Shown piece by piece: positions 1-12,476 of a stretch of 64,000 bases of DNA. The DNA is from Massilia aurea. Lineage in GTDB: Bacteria; Pseudomonadota; Gammaproteobacteria; Burkholderiales; Burkholderiaceae_D. The notes beneath the pieces were generated by a model. That model was not told the DNA's origin, searched no databases, and saw only the letters and a list, made by a program, of their open reading frames with translations. The stretch lies in contig NZ_JACHBX010000003.1 in the NCBI RefSeq assembly GCF_014200505.1, forward strand, positions 310,001 through 374,000, in the 5' to 3' direction. How positions within the stretch are numbered: position 1 is the first letter of the stretch; the number at the start of each line of letters is the position of its first letter. Position numbers and translations under genes: made by a program.

Positions 1-1
1 G

Positions 2-334
2 CATACCGATATGGGCTATCCGCTCGACATCGGCCAGGGCGTGACGATCGGCCACCAGGCCATGCTGCACGGTTGCACGGTCGGCGACGGTTCGCTGATC
101 GGCATCGGCGCGGTGATCCTCAACGGCGCCCGCATCGGCAAGGGTTGCCTGGTCGGCGCCGGCGCGCTGGTCACCGAGAACAAGACATTTCCGGATCACT
201 CGCTGATCCTGGGTTCGCCCGCGAAAGTGGTACGGACACTGACACAAGAAGACCTGCTGCGCCTGCAGGGCAATGCCGCGAGCTATGTCGCGCGAGGCCA
301 GCTATTCAATACACAGCTAAAGAGAATCGGATAA
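2..334 (+). CDS. Gamma-carbonic anhydrase family protein, C-terminal part (5' end outside window)
   Basis: The reading frame is open from base 2 and has no start inside the window, so this is the C-terminal 110 residues. It shows the left-handed beta-helix hexapeptide pattern ([26 protein letters not shown]) and the histidine-bearing stretch [14 protein letters not shown], typical of the PaaY/YrdA/CaiE branch of gamma carbonic anhydrases, where histidines from neighbouring subunits bind the metal in a trimer. Members are cytoplasmic, but many have unproven activity, so carbonic anhydrase function is a family-level inference. It ends 3 bp before hslO on the same strand, so the two are probably co-transcribed. 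Confidence 0.85.
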   Translation, partial: HTDMGYPLDIGQGVTIGHQAMLHGCTVGDGSLIGIGAVILNGARIGKGCLVGAGALVTENKTFPDHSLILGSPAKVVRTLTQEDLLRLQGNAASYVARGQLFNTQLKRIG

Positions 335-337
335 AGA

Positions 338-1318
338 ATGACGACACCAGACACCACGCTTGACATCACGAGCACCACCGGCGACACGCTGCAAAAATTC
401 ATCTTCGACAACGCCGCCGTGCGCGGCGAGCTGGTCGAGATTTCCGACACCTGGCGCGAGATCCAGGCGCGCCACGGCTACCCGAGAGCGGTGCGCTCGG
501 TGTTGGGCGAGATGGTGGCCGCCTGCGCCCTGCTGTCGGCCAACCTCAAGTTCAATGGCTCGATCGTGATGCAGATCCACGGCGACGGCCCGGTGCGCCT
601 GCTTGTCGTCGAATGCGACGCCGACCTGCGCATGCGCGCCACGGCCAAGCTGGCACCGGACGTTGACGTCACCGACGACGCGACGCTCGGCCAGCTGGTC
701 AATGTGCAGGGCACGGGCCGCTTCGTGATCACGCTCGACCCGCTCGAAAAGATGCCGGGCCAGCAACCGTACCAGGGCATCGTGCCGCTGGATGGCGACG
801 ACGTCGCCACGGTCATCGAAAACTACATGCTGCGTTCGGAGCAGCTCGACACGCGCCTGTGGGTTGCCGCCGACGACAAGGTCGCGCGCGGCATGCTGCT
901 GCAAAAGCTGCCGCGTCACAGCGGTGGCGAAGACCAGACCAAGCAGGCATCCGAAGCGGAAGACCTGGAAACCTGGAACCGCGCCGCGGCGCTGGGCGGC
1001 ACGCTCAAGCACGAAGAGCTGCTGTCGACCGACATCTCGACGCTGCTGCACCGCCTGTTCTGGGAAGAGACGATCCGCGTGTTCGACCCGATGCACCCGC
1101 AGTTCCATTGCAGCTGCAACCGTGAAAAGGTCGGCAATATGCTCAAGATGCTGGGCCAGCAGGAAGTCGAAACGGCGCTGGACGAGCTGGGCGAACTGGG
1201 CATAAACTGCGATTTCTGCGGCAAGCACTATTCGTTCGACAAGGTCGATTGCGCGCAGCTGTTTGCCGTCGATACCGCAGCCCAGACCTTGATCCCGCCG
1301 AGCGGCAGCACGCACTAA
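338..1318 (+). CDS. hslO: Hsp33 redox-regulated molecular chaperone
   Basis: A 326-residue cytoplasmic holdase chaperone that is switched on by oxidation plus heat or bleach unfolding. The C-terminal redox switch is visible as CSC at about residues 258-260 and CDFC about 33 residues later; these four cysteines bind zinc when reduced and form two disulfides when oxidised. Length and domain order match Hsp33. The ATG lies 3 bp after the stop of the preceding gene, with a purine-rich stretch (agagaatcggataaag) before it, so it is probably translated from a shared transcript. A strong hairpin with a short T run follows at 1387-1411. Confidence 0.97.
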   Translation: MTTPDTTLDITSTTGDTLQKFIFDNAAVRGELVEISDTWREIQARHGYPRAVRSVLGEMVAACALLSANLKFNGSIVMQIHGDGPVRLLVVECDADLRMRATAKLAPDVDVTDDATLGQLVNVQGTGRFVITLDPLEKMPGQQPYQGIVPLDGDDVATVIENYMLRSEQLDTRLWVAADDKVARGMLLQKLPRHSGGEDQTKQASEAEDLETWNRAAALGGTLKHEELLSTDISTLLHRLFWEETIRVFDPMHPQFHCSCNREKVGNMLKMLGQQEVETALDELGELGINCDFCGKHYSFDKVDCAQLFAVDTAAQTLIPPSGSTH

Positions 1319-1386
1319 TAGCACGCACTAATACAACTCACCAGATTGTCGACAGGCCGGCCTTGCGCCGGCACTGTCGGACTATT

Positions 1387-1411
1387 CAGGGCGCTTCGGC
1401 GCCCTGTTCTT
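1387..1411. terminator. Intrinsic terminator between hslO and the convergent gene
   Basis: CAGGGCGC-TTCG-GCGCCCTG forms a perfect 8-bp stem with a UUCG tetraloop, followed by TTCTT on the plus strand. It ends hslO. The stop codon of the convergent minus-strand gene (1410-1412) abuts it, so the hairpin probably serves both directions. Confidence 0.8.
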
Positions 1412-2168
1412 ATTGAGCGGCCTGCAGCGGCGCGGCCTGCTGCACATCGGCTGCGAATTCGTAGGTAATCAGGCTGTCGTTGTCCCACTCCTTGCTGCGC
1501 ACCGGAACGATAAAGCTGTGATGATCTTCGCTCAGCGTCAGTAGCCTGGTGCGCTCACCCGATGTCAGGCGCGCTGCCTCGAGCCGCTTTGGCGCGCGAT
1601 AGTACAGCGCCGTCATCGGCGCATGACACATCCCGCCGACGACTGCCATGGCGGTGCGCGCCACAATACCGATCTCATCCTTCATCACTGCCCACGCCAC
1701 TTCGCATTCAAGCCGCATGTCGCCCAGCCGGCGCGCGTTGTCCGGCACGCCGGGACTGCGCACACGCGGACGCCAGCGCATCCGCGATTTTTTACGGTTC
1801 AAAACCAGGTCGGCATTGTCATCGAATGCTTCCTGGCTACGCGGCAAAATGAACGTCGCATCGCTGTCGAGCGCGAGCGGGAGGTCCACCGTATCACCGG
1901 ACAGGCGCAGGGCCAGGCCGTCCGGCGACCGGGTCGTGCCATCCTGGTTCTTCAATTCAAAGCGCAGACTGGCGCTTGGCGCGAGGCCATGGTGCTTGTC
2001 GAACGCGTCCAGCCCACGCGACATGATGCGGTAGGGGCGTAGCTCAGGGTCCTTGACGCCGCTGACTTCGACCTTCGTTTCCATACTGGCTTCGGGTGCC
2101 GCTACCTGCGCCCATGCCGGGCCGGAAAGTACCAGGACCAGTGCCACTACCGCGCGTTGCGACGTCAT
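1410..2168 (-). CDS. Exported protein of unknown function
   Basis: A 252-residue protein with a signal peptide (hydrophobic stretch VVALVLVLSGPAWAQ, cleavage probably after AWA near residue 20). I do not recognise a family. The mature part is soluble-looking and mostly polar, with two cysteines (about residues 155 and 181) that could pair in the periplasm, and an alanine/glutamine-rich tail. It is monocistronic, convergent with hslO and divergent from dps. The ATG at 2168 begins directly with the basic-plus-hydrophobic signal sequence, which supports this start. Confidence 0.7.
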   Translation of the reverse strand: MTSQRAVVALVLVLSGPAWAQVAAPEASMETKVEVSGVKDPELRPYRIMSRGLDAFDKHHGLAPSASLRFELKNQDGTTRSPDGLALRLSGDTVDLPLALDSDATFILPRSQEAFDDNADLVLNRKKSRMRWRPRVRSPGVPDNARRLGDMRLECEVAWAVMKDEIGIVARTAMAVVGGMCHAPMTALYYRAPKRLEAARLTSGERTRLLTLSEDHHSFIVPVRSKEWDNDSLITYEFAADVQQAAPLQAAQ

Positions 2169-2357
2169 GTGATGACCTTTATTATCAGAAACAAATCAGT
2201 CTACGCGACTGGCGCGCGCCAATTCTCACCCTTCGTCACACGCCTCGTACCATCCTGCGGCGATTCGGCTGTGGTGGTAAGCTGATGTTTGTTTGATACT
2301 GTTGCATTTTCAGACAGTGGCACCAAATACATCTCACTGACTAATGGAGAAATACAC

Positions 2358-2873
2358 ATGAACATCGATATTGGCATCAACACCGAAGACCGCGCAAAAA
2401 TCGTCGAATCGCTCTCGACCGTCCTGGCCGACAGCTACATGCTGTACCTCAAGACCCACAACTTCCACTGGAACGTGACCGGTCCGATGTTCCAGACCCT
2501 GCACGTGATGTTCCAGGAGCAGTACACCGAACTGTGGACCGCACTGGACGACATCGCCGAGCGTATCCGCGCACTGGGCCACTTCGCACCAGGCACCTAC
2601 AAGCGTTATGTGGAACTGTCGACCATCACCGAAGAAACCGACGTGCCGTCGGCCAAAGAGATGATCCGTCAACTGGTCGAAGGCCAGGAAGCCGTGATCC
2701 GCACCGCGCGCGCTGCCGTGCGTATTGCTGACGAAATTGACGATTTCCCGACCGCCGACATGCTGTCGACCCGCATGGAAGTGCACGAGAAAAATGCATG
2801 GATGCTGCGTGCATTCCTGGAGCAAGGCGCAGGCCACGAGCAGGGCGACGCATCGTCGCAGTCGAAAGAGTAA
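2358..2873 (+). CDS. dps: Dps-family DNA-protecting ferritin-like protein
   Basis: A 171-residue ferritin-like protein that assembles into a 12-mer shell, oxidises ferrous iron with peroxide and stores ferric iron; many members also coat DNA in stationary phase. The Dps signature is clear: HNFHWNVTGPMF at about residues 32-43, then DDIAERIRALG, supplying the inter-subunit ferroxidase ligands. An upstream in-frame start exists at 2289, but ATG 2358 is preceded by GGAGA (2346-2350) at good spacing and starts the conserved domain, so I chose it. The C-terminal tail is short and not strongly basic, so DNA binding is uncertain. Confidence 0.95.
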   Translation: MNIDIGINTEDRAKIVESLSTVLADSYMLYLKTHNFHWNVTGPMFQTLHVMFQEQYTELWTALDDIAERIRALGHFAPGTYKRYVELSTITEETDVPSAKEMIRQLVEGQEAVIRTARAAVRIADEIDDFPTADMLSTRMEVHEKNAWMLRAFLEQGAGHEQGDASSQSKE

Positions 2874-2881
2874 GCATTAAC

Positions 2882-2899
2882 GCGGCCTTTGCAGGCCGC
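2882..2899 (+). terminator. Hairpin after dps, likely transcript end
   Basis: GCGGCCT-TTGC-AGGCCGC is a perfect 7-bp stem just after the dps stop. It is followed by TGTAGT rather than a T run, so it may be a weak terminator or an RNA-stabilising 3' hairpin. Confidence 0.5.
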
Positions 2900-2927
2900 T
2901 GTAGTCGTGCTCAATGAGTTAGCGTAG

Positions 2928-3037
2928 AAACGTCGTTCCAGCGAAGGCTGGAACCCAAGCACGTCGCGCAACCGGTAACCTTAAAAGTAACCGGTCTGCA
3001 TGCAAACTTGGGTTCCCGCCTTCGCGGGAACGACGTT
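2928..3037. repeat. Inverted pair of REP-like palindromes
   Basis: The left arm at 2928-2959 (starts AAACGTCGTTCCAGCGAAGG) and the right arm at 3007-3037 (ends GCGGGAACGACGTTT) are imperfect inverted copies, each itself a hairpin around CGAAGG or CCTTCG. They enclose about 47 bp holding two ACCGGT-type palindromic sites. The arm type (CGT-GTTCC-CGAAGGC-GGAACCCA) is a common extragenic palindrome in Burkholderiales genomes. The right arm ends in a T run 24 bp beyond the stop of the antitoxin-like gene, so it may also act as a terminator. It differs from the GTAG-type REPs near 44 and 52 kb. Confidence 0.75.
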
Positions 3038-3061
3038 TTTTTGTGTGCGTGGCGAAACGTT

Positions 3062-3337
3062 TTACTTCCCGCCACTCATGTGCAGGTCGACGACCTTCAT
3101 GATCTCAAGCGTGAGATCCATATCGAACTCCCCCGCCGTCATTGCCGCCTGCAGCGCGTCGCGCGGCATGCCCACGCTGGCGGCCAGTTCGCCCAGGGCG
3201 GGCGCTTGCGCCACTGCCTGCAGGGCTGCGGTAATCAAGGCGCCATCGCCATCTTCGAACGCTTCGGCCAGGCAGTCTGCGATCGCGTCGAGCGAATCGA
3301 GGCTGGCGGGATCGATCGGGGTAGTTTCTTCGGTCAT
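3062..3337 (-). CDS. Small antitoxin-like helix-turn-helix protein
   Basis: A 91-residue protein with the layout of the HI1420-type addiction-module antidote family: an acidic N-terminus, then CLAEAFEDGDGALITAALQAVAQA, then a predicted HTH with GMPRDALQAAM and a trailing LEIMKVVDLHM helix. These proteins normally neutralise a RelE-like toxin and bind DNA. No toxin gene is adjacent, and the gene starts 10 bp after ftsB on the same strand. I therefore read it as a domesticated orphan regulator or a degenerate module rather than an active toxin-antitoxin pair. The assignment rests on pattern memory only. Confidence 0.55.
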   Translation of the reverse strand: MTEETTPIDPASLDSLDAIADCLAEAFEDGDGALITAALQAVAQAPALGELAASVGMPRDALQAAMTAGEFDMDLTLEIMKVVDLHMSGGK

Positions 3338-3347
3338 GGTGATAGGT

Positions 3348-3707
3348 TCAGTGTGCGGCAGCGCCGGTTGGCTTGGCGCCCGGTTTCGGCGGTGGCGGTG
3401 GTGGCGGCACGGTCATCGATTCGACCGGGATTTCGTTCTTGCGCAGCACCTGCACGAAAATCTCGTTCTGCTTAATCATGCCCAGGTCATAACGCGCACG
3501 CTCTTCGACGGCGCCCGTACCTTCGGTCAGGTCATCGACTTCAGAGTCGAGCTTGCTGTTGCGCGCGGCGAGCTGCTCGGTCTTGATGCGCGTGGTTTCG
3601 ACCTGGTTCTGCATGTCGGCCACGGACAGCCAGCCGCCCTTGCCAAGCCAGAGGGGATACTGGATCAGCACGAGCAGCGCAGCCAGGACAATCGTGATCA
3701 GGCGCAT
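3348..3707 (-). CDS. ftsB: Cell division protein FtsB
   Basis: A 119-residue bitopic inner-membrane protein of the FtsQLB divisome complex. It has one N-terminal membrane segment ([20 protein letters not shown]) followed by a periplasmic leucine-zipper-like coiled coil ([19 protein letters not shown]) and the FtsB motif [15 protein letters not shown]. The C-terminal tail is unusual: a run of seven prolines, then Gly/Pro/Ala, absent from the E. coli protein. It follows eno by about 75 bp, the standard order in beta- and gammaproteobacteria, and is the penultimate gene of the pyrG operon. Confidence 0.95.
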   Translation of the reverse strand: MRLITIVLAALLVLIQYPLWLGKGGWLSVADMQNQVETTRIKTEQLAARNSKLDSEVDDLTEGTGAVEERARYDLGMIKQNEIFVQVLRKNEIPVESMTVPPPPPPPKPGAKPTGAAAH

Positions 3708-3781
3708 GGTGAGAAACGAAGGAGATAAAAAAGCCGACGCGCGGGTGGGATGGTCCCATCCCGCGCGCCGGCCCCAGAGGA

Positions 3782-5148
<1,367 letters not shown>

Positions 5149-5165
5149 CATCCAAACCTGAACGG

Positions 5166-7786
<2,621 letters not shown>

Positions 7787-8001
7787 TCAAGGCGTTAACT
7801 TCTCTGGCAACACTGTCGCTGGCCGATCACAAAATCACAAATTACCACCCATTCTGAGTGCTTTTTAATTTCAGTTGGGCAATAATCGGGGCCAGTAACC
7901 TCGAACTTCACGTCAATGGCAACACCGGTCGAGATCATCGGCTGGCCACCTATTCCCGGTGCTGGACCGCGCCGCATTCACACATTTCACGCAGATCACA
8001 C

Positions 8002-9801
8002 ATGGGCAACTTCATCAAACTCAATATCGGTACGCGACTGGCAGCAGGGTTCGCACTGACCCTCATGATGACGGTCATTATCGCGACCGTCGGCGTCTGG
8101 CGCCTGAATCAGGTCGCGCAGGAAACCCAGATCATTCTGGCCGAGCCGCTGGCGAAAGAACGCATGATCGCCGAGTGGTACACGCAGATTTTTGCCGCCG
8201 TGCGCCGCACCGCCGCCATTGTCAAGAGCAGCGATGGCTCGCTGACCGCCTACTTCAAGGAAGACGCGGCCGCCACCGGCAAGCTGTCGGCCGATCTGGT
8301 CAAGAAGATCGAACCGTTGATCAGTGGTGACGAGGAAACGGCCCTGTTCAAGTCGGTGATGGAACACCGCGCCGCCTACAGCAAGGCGCGCGACGGCGCC
8401 ATCAAGGCCAAGGCCGATGGCAACACCGAACTGGCTGAACAGATCCTGACCCAGCAATTCACGCCGGCCGCCAAGGCCTATGAAGAACGCGTCCATGATC
8501 TGGTCAACCTGCAGCAACAGCACATCAGCGACAGTGCAGCAATGATTGCCGGCACCGCATCACGTGGCAAGGTCGTCATCGGCTCGCTGGCGGCCGGTGC
8601 CCTGCTGCTGGGCGGCGTCTTCGCCTGGCTGCTGACCCGCTCGATCACCCGGCCGCTGCGCCGCGCCGTGCAGGCTGCCGAACAAGTTGCCGCTGGCGAC
8701 CTGACCGTGCGCATCGACAGCAGCGCCAGCGATGAAACCGGCGCCCTGCTGCGCGCGCTGGGCAATATGAATGACAGCCTGGCCAAGATCGTCGATGAAG
8801 TGCGCACCGGCACCCAGACCATCAGCGGCGCCTCGGGCGAAATCGCCGCCGGCAGCTTCGACCTGTCGAGCCGCACCGAACAGCAGGCCGCCGCGCTGGA
8901 GGAAACCGCCGCCTCGATGGAAGAACTGACGGGCACCGTGCGCCAGAACGCCGACAATGCGCGCCAGGCCAACCAGCTCGCCATTGCCGCCTCGAGCGTG
9001 GCGACGCAGGCCGGCGCCTCGGTCGACCAGGTGGTCGCCACGATGGGCTCGATCAACGAGTCGTCGCGCAAGATCGTCGACATCATCAGCGTCATCGACG
9101 GCATCGCGTTCCAGACCAATATCCTGGCACTGAATGCTGCCGTGGAAGCAGCACGCGCCGGCGAACAGGGCCGCGGCTTTGCCGTCGTCGCATCCGAAGT
9201 GCGCACGCTGGCGCAGCGCTCGGCGGCCGCCGCCAAGGAAATCAAGGGCCTGATCGGCGACTCGGTCGACAAAGTCGACACCGGCACCAAGCTGGTCGAC
9301 CAGACCGGCGCGACGATGCGCGAAGTAGTGGACTCGATCCGCCGCGTGACCGACATCATGGGCGAGATCTCGTCGGCCAGCCAGGAGCAGATCACCGGCA
9401 TCGACCAGGTCAACCAGGCCATGGGCCAGATGGACAACGCCACCCAGCAGAACGCCGCACTGGTCGAGGAAGCCACCGCCGCCACGGCGTCGCTGCAGGA
9501 TCAGGCCAAGCGCCTGGCGCAGGTGGTCGACGTGTTCAAGCTCGACGCCGCGCACACGACACCGGTCGTGGTAAGCGCGCCCGTCAAGCGTCCGCCACCG
9601 GCACGCCCGGCGCTGAGCAAGCCTGCGCCGCGTGCGGTGGCCAAGCCTGCTGTGGTGTCTACCCCCGTGCCTGCCGAAGCGCCAGTGAACAAGCCGGCAG
9701 AAAAGCAGGCAACGAAACCAGTCAGCAAGCCGATCGCCAAATCAGCCAGCAAGCCGGTCGCCACCACCAAGATGAATGAAGCGGAGTGGGAAGAGTTCTA
9801 A
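8002..9801 (+). CDS. Methyl-accepting chemotaxis protein with 4HB sensor domain and CheR-docking pentapeptide
   Basis: A 599-residue inner-membrane chemoreceptor. Order: TM1 (about 12-32), periplasmic four-helix-bundle sensor (about 35-188), TM2 (about 190-212, [21 protein letters not shown]), HAMP (213-266), then the signalling domain with the hairpin tip [20 protein letters not shown]. An Ala/Pro/Lys-rich flexible linker (about 525-590) leads to the C-terminal EWEEF, matching the xWxxF tether that recruits CheR/CheB in receptors such as Tar and Tsr. The frame is open to 7858, but ATG 8002 begins a normal TM1; no strong ribosome site precedes it. Ligand unknown. Confidence 0.93.
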   Translation: MGNFIKLNIGTRLAAGFALTLMMTVIIATVGVWRLNQVAQETQIILAEPLAKERMIAEWYTQIFAAVRRTAAIVKSSDGSLTAYFKEDAAATGKLSADLVKKIEPLISGDEETALFKSVMEHRAAYSKARDGAIKAKADGNTELAEQILTQQFTPAAKAYEERVHDLVNLQQQHISDSAAMIAGTASRGKVVIGSLAAGALLLGGVFAWLLTRSITRPLRRAVQAAEQVAAGDLTVRIDSSASDETGALLRALGNMNDSLAKIVDEVRTGTQTISGASGEIAAGSFDLSSRTEQQAAALEETAASMEELTGTVRQNADNARQANQLAIAASSVATQAGASVDQVVATMGSINESSRKIVDIISVIDGIAFQTNILALNAAVEAARAGEQGRGFAVVASEVRTLAQRSAAAAKEIKGLIGDSVDKVDTGTKLVDQTGATMREVVDSIRRVTDIMGEISSASQEQITGIDQVNQAMGQMDNATQQNAALVEEATAATASLQDQAKRLAQVVDVFKLDAAHTTPVVVSAPVKRPPPARPALSKPAPRAVAKPAVVSTPVPAEAPVNKPAEKQATKPVSKPIAKSASKPVATTKMNEAEWEEF

Positions 9802-9820
9802 GCTTCCAGCTGTTGCCATC

Positions 9821-9858
9821 AAAAACCGCCGTCCCCGCTCCGGGCACGGCGGTTTTTT
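9821..9858 (+). terminator. Intrinsic terminator after the chemoreceptor gene
   Basis: AAAAACCGCCGT (9821-9832) pairs with ACGGCGGTTTTTT (9846-9858) around a 13-nt loop, ending in six T residues. Typical rho-independent terminator. Confidence 0.9.
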
Positions 9859-9915
9859 ACTTCCTGATCGTATCTTTCAACAACGTCGCACATCCGCACG
9901 AAATTCACTAACAAG

Positions 9916-9944
9916 TTAACACATTTGTGCAAATGTGATACTAT
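9916..9944 (+). promoter_or_regulatory. Promoter with overlapping inverted-repeat operator, upstream of the MFS gene
   Basis: TTAACA (9916-9921), 17-bp spacer, TACTAT (9939-9944) fit a sigma-70 promoter. The spacer is almost filled by the inverted repeat CACATTT-GTGC-AAATGTG (9920-9937), which looks like a repressor site. The rest of the 359-bp gap (9802-10160) holds the preceding terminator and an about 210-nt leader with no convincing gene. The leader length to the MFS start is unusual; a shorter upstream coding start in the same frame cannot be excluded. Confidence 0.5.
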
Positions 9945-10160
9945 TTAGAAAGATCAACTCCGGTCTCACGCAATGGCGCGGTCACGTGTCGTTGCTTGTC
10001 GTTCCCACGGCATGTCACGGGCATCCTTGCCCTGAGTTCCTCTCCGGAACTGCCCTACCACGCGCCCCCGCTGCGCGCACTTCGCCCCTTCCGGGTCGCC
10101 CATCGCGTTCACGAACGCCACGATTTTGCAGGTGCTAATTTGTCTCCAACAACAAACCGC

Positions 10161-11495
10161 ATGCCAACGGCATCGCCACATCTCCCCTCTTCCCAACCGG
10201 GCATCCTCGACAGGCTGTGCGACAAGCTCGGAATTCCCCGCTCACTGCTGTGGGGCTTCGTCGGCCTGCTGATCTTCATGATCGGCGATGGCGTCGAACT
10301 CGGCTACCTGGCGCCCTACCTGGCCCAGAAAAACATGGTCGAAGCCGACATTGCAGTCCTGTTCACCGTGTATGGCGTGACGGTGGCGATCGGTTCCTGG
10401 TGTGCCGGTGCGCTGTCGAATATCTGGGGGCCGAAGAAGGTCATGCTGATCGGCGCCGGTATCTGGGTCGTGTTCCAGGTGGTGTTCCTGACATTCGGCG
10501 TCGGCCAGATGAGCTATCCGATGATGCTGGCCGGCTACGCTCTGCGCGGCTTCGGCTATCCGCTGTTTGCCTACGGCTTCCTGGTCTGGATCGTGGCCGC
10601 CACGCCAGCCAAAAAGCTCGGCCTGGCAATGGGCTGGTTCTGGGTGGCCTATGCGGCCGGCCTGCCGACCCTCGGCGCGCTGGTGGCGAGCTTCTCGGTA
10701 CCGCTGATTGGCGCACTGGCCACGTTCTGGCTGTCGCTGGTCCTGGTGATTGGCGGCGCCGCGCTGGCCCTGCTGTGCGTGAAGGATGCCGCCGGCACCA
10801 AGCGCCTGGCGCCAGTCGGTGAAAAGCCGCTGACGTCACTGATGGGCAGCGTCTCGATCATGTGGGAAGAGCCGAAGACCTCGCTGAGCGGCGTCGTACG
10901 CACCATCAATACCGCATCGATGTTTGGCTTCTTTATCGTGTTGCCCGGCTTCTTCATGGATGTCATCGGCTTCACGCTGGAGCAGTGGCTGCGCCTGGTG
11001 ACCGTCATTTTCGTGGCCAATATTGCCGGCAACATCATCTCGAGCCGCCTGGCCACACGCTTTGGCCTGCGCAACACGGTAATCTGGATGGGCGCCGTCG
11101 GCAGCGCCATCACGACGCCGCTGTTCTTCTACATGCCGCAGCTGTTCATCGGTAACTTCTACATCGCCGCGCTGTTCGGTGCGATGTACGGCATGACGCT
11201 GGGCGGCTTCGTGCCCCTGTCGGCACTGATGCCACTGCTGGTGCCGAAAAACCGCGCCGCCGCATTGTCGGTGCTGAGCTTGGGCGCGGGGGCTTCGACC
11301 TGGGTCGGGCCGGCGATCGTTGCCATCTTCAGCGCGTCGCTGGGCGTGGCCGGCATCATCTGGATCTTTGCCGGCCTGTATGCGCTCAGTGCGTTCCTGA
11401 TGATCCCGCTGCGCGACCCTGAAGAACTGCGTGACGACAAGGTAGCCAAGCGTGCTTCGGCGCCGGTCGCGACTGCACCCGCTGCGGCGCACTGA
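10161..11495 (+). CDS. MFS transporter, polyol permease (RbtT/DalT/CsbX-like) type
   Basis: A 444-residue twelve-helix inner-membrane transporter. The N-terminal GFVGLLIFMIGDGVELGYLAPYLA and the loop between TM2 and TM3 resemble the polyol permease group (ribitol and arabitol transporters, Bacillus CsbX), which take up sugar alcohols with protons. The substrate is not determinable from sequence and no polyol dehydrogenase is next to it. The frame is open from 9996, but the first 55 residues of that version are Arg/Pro-rich and non-family-like, so I use ATG 10161; the ribosome site is weak. It ends 6 bp from the convergent outer-membrane protein gene. Confidence 0.75.
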   Translation: MPTASPHLPSSQPGILDRLCDKLGIPRSLLWGFVGLLIFMIGDGVELGYLAPYLAQKNMVEADIAVLFTVYGVTVAIGSWCAGALSNIWGPKKVMLIGAGIWVVFQVVFLTFGVGQMSYPMMLAGYALRGFGYPLFAYGFLVWIVAATPAKKLGLAMGWFWVAYAAGLPTLGALVASFSVPLIGALATFWLSLVLVIGGAALALLCVKDAAGTKRLAPVGEKPLTSLMGSVSIMWEEPKTSLSGVVRTINTASMFGFFIVLPGFFMDVIGFTLEQWLRLVTVIFVANIAGNIISSRLATRFGLRNTVIWMGAVGSAITTPLFFYMPQLFIGNFYIAALFGAMYGMTLGGFVPLSALMPLLVPKNRAAALSVLSLGAGASTWVGPAIVAIFSASLGVAGIIWIFAGLYALSAFLMIPLRDPEELRDDKVAKRASAPVATAPAAAH

Positions 11496-11500
11496 CGGGA

Positions 11501-12190
11501 TCAGAAGCCCATCTGCATATTGCCTTTGATGCCATCCTTGATGACGCTGCCAAGCTTCTTGGCCGCGTCGCCGTGCCGCGAGAACTCGGCATTGACCGAC
11601 GTTGATTTGTCGAGCTTGAGTTTTGCACCCGCGCCCGTGTACAGCCCCGTATCGGACCCGGCATTGAGTCTCTGACCGGCGCCGTTGAAAGCCCCCATAT
11701 CGGACCCGGCATTGATGCCGCGCTTGACCTCGCTGTAGGCAATCCCTGCCTTGGCATAGGCCGACAGCCGCGCATCCTCGGGCGTCGATACCTTGACGGC
11801 CAGATGGTTGCTGGAGCCTTTCTCGCCAAGCCCCTGCGATGCACCCTCGGCCCTGCCCTGCTCGTCCCGATACAGGCCGCGGTCGGGCAGATTGACGTAA
11901 CCGGCCTCGATCGCGACATGCGGGGCGACCTTGATGCCGCCGATCAACCGCGGATCGCGCCGAAAGCCCTTGAACACGTGGTCATTGGGCTGGGCGGCAA
12001 CGTCGGCGCCGTACACGCGCGACGCGCTCTTGCGCGTTCCGGCAAACGGGTCGGGTTCGTGCAGCTCATCGGCCTTGAGTACCGCCGGGCCGGCTGGCGT
12101 CTGGATTGGCAGCAGTTCCTGCGCCTGCACCGCACACGCGGCAAGTGCGCCAACGGCCAGCGCCATGATCCGGGTCATTGTCATCTTCAT
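11501..12190 (-). CDS. Outer-membrane beta-barrel-like protein with internal tandem repeat
   Basis: A 229-residue exported protein: signal peptide (MKMTMTRIMALAVGALAACAVQAQ), then amphipathic beta segments such as LIGGIKVAPHVAIEAGYVNL, LSAYAKAGIAYSEV and SVNAEFSRHG and a C-terminal phenylalanine, all typical of small OmpA-like barrels inserted by BAM. A repeat of about 16 residues occurs twice (INAGSDMGAFNGAGQR, then LNAGSDTGLYTGAGAK), probably a duplicated strand or loop. No peptidoglycan-binding OmpA domain is present. Function unknown; structural or adhesion roles are possible. Confidence 0.65.
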   Translation of the reverse strand: MKMTMTRIMALAVGALAACAVQAQELLPIQTPAGPAVLKADELHEPDPFAGTRKSASRVYGADVAAQPNDHVFKGFRRDPRLIGGIKVAPHVAIEAGYVNLPDRGLYRDEQGRAEGASQGLGEKGSSNHLAVKVSTPEDARLSAYAKAGIAYSEVKRGINAGSDMGAFNGAGQRLNAGSDTGLYTGAGAKLKLDKSTSVNAEFSRHGDAAKKLGSVIKDGIKGNMQMGF

Positions 12191-12371
12191 CCCTCCAATG
12201 GACAGACCCGAAGCTTACGCCGGAAAGCGTCTGGCGCGGCATGCGCCCTGCATGACTTGGTAACAAGTTGTCGCGGCGGCCTGCACGGCAAGCCCGTCTG
12301 CATAGGGCGATACCCCATATTATCCACACCACGGGTCGTGCACGGCACACGACCAAGATTCATGAGATCTC

Positions 12372-12400
12372 TTGATAATAGGTATCATCTACGCTGTAAT
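12372..12400 (+). promoter_or_regulatory. Probable promoter of the vgrG-effector unit
   Basis: TTGATA (12372-12377), exactly 17 bp, then TGTAAT (12395-12400): each hexamer matches the sigma-70 consensus at five of six positions. An inverted repeat TGATA-N5-TATCA (12373-12387) covers the -35 region and could be an operator. The start codon of vgrG is 77 bp downstream. The rest of the gap from 12191 shows nothing else I can name. Confidence 0.55.
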
Positions 12401-12476
12401 ACCGTGTTGGAGAAATGCGACCGAATATCCGTTGCATTGAATAAGGCCATGCAAACTCGACTGGAGCAGTGGTTAC

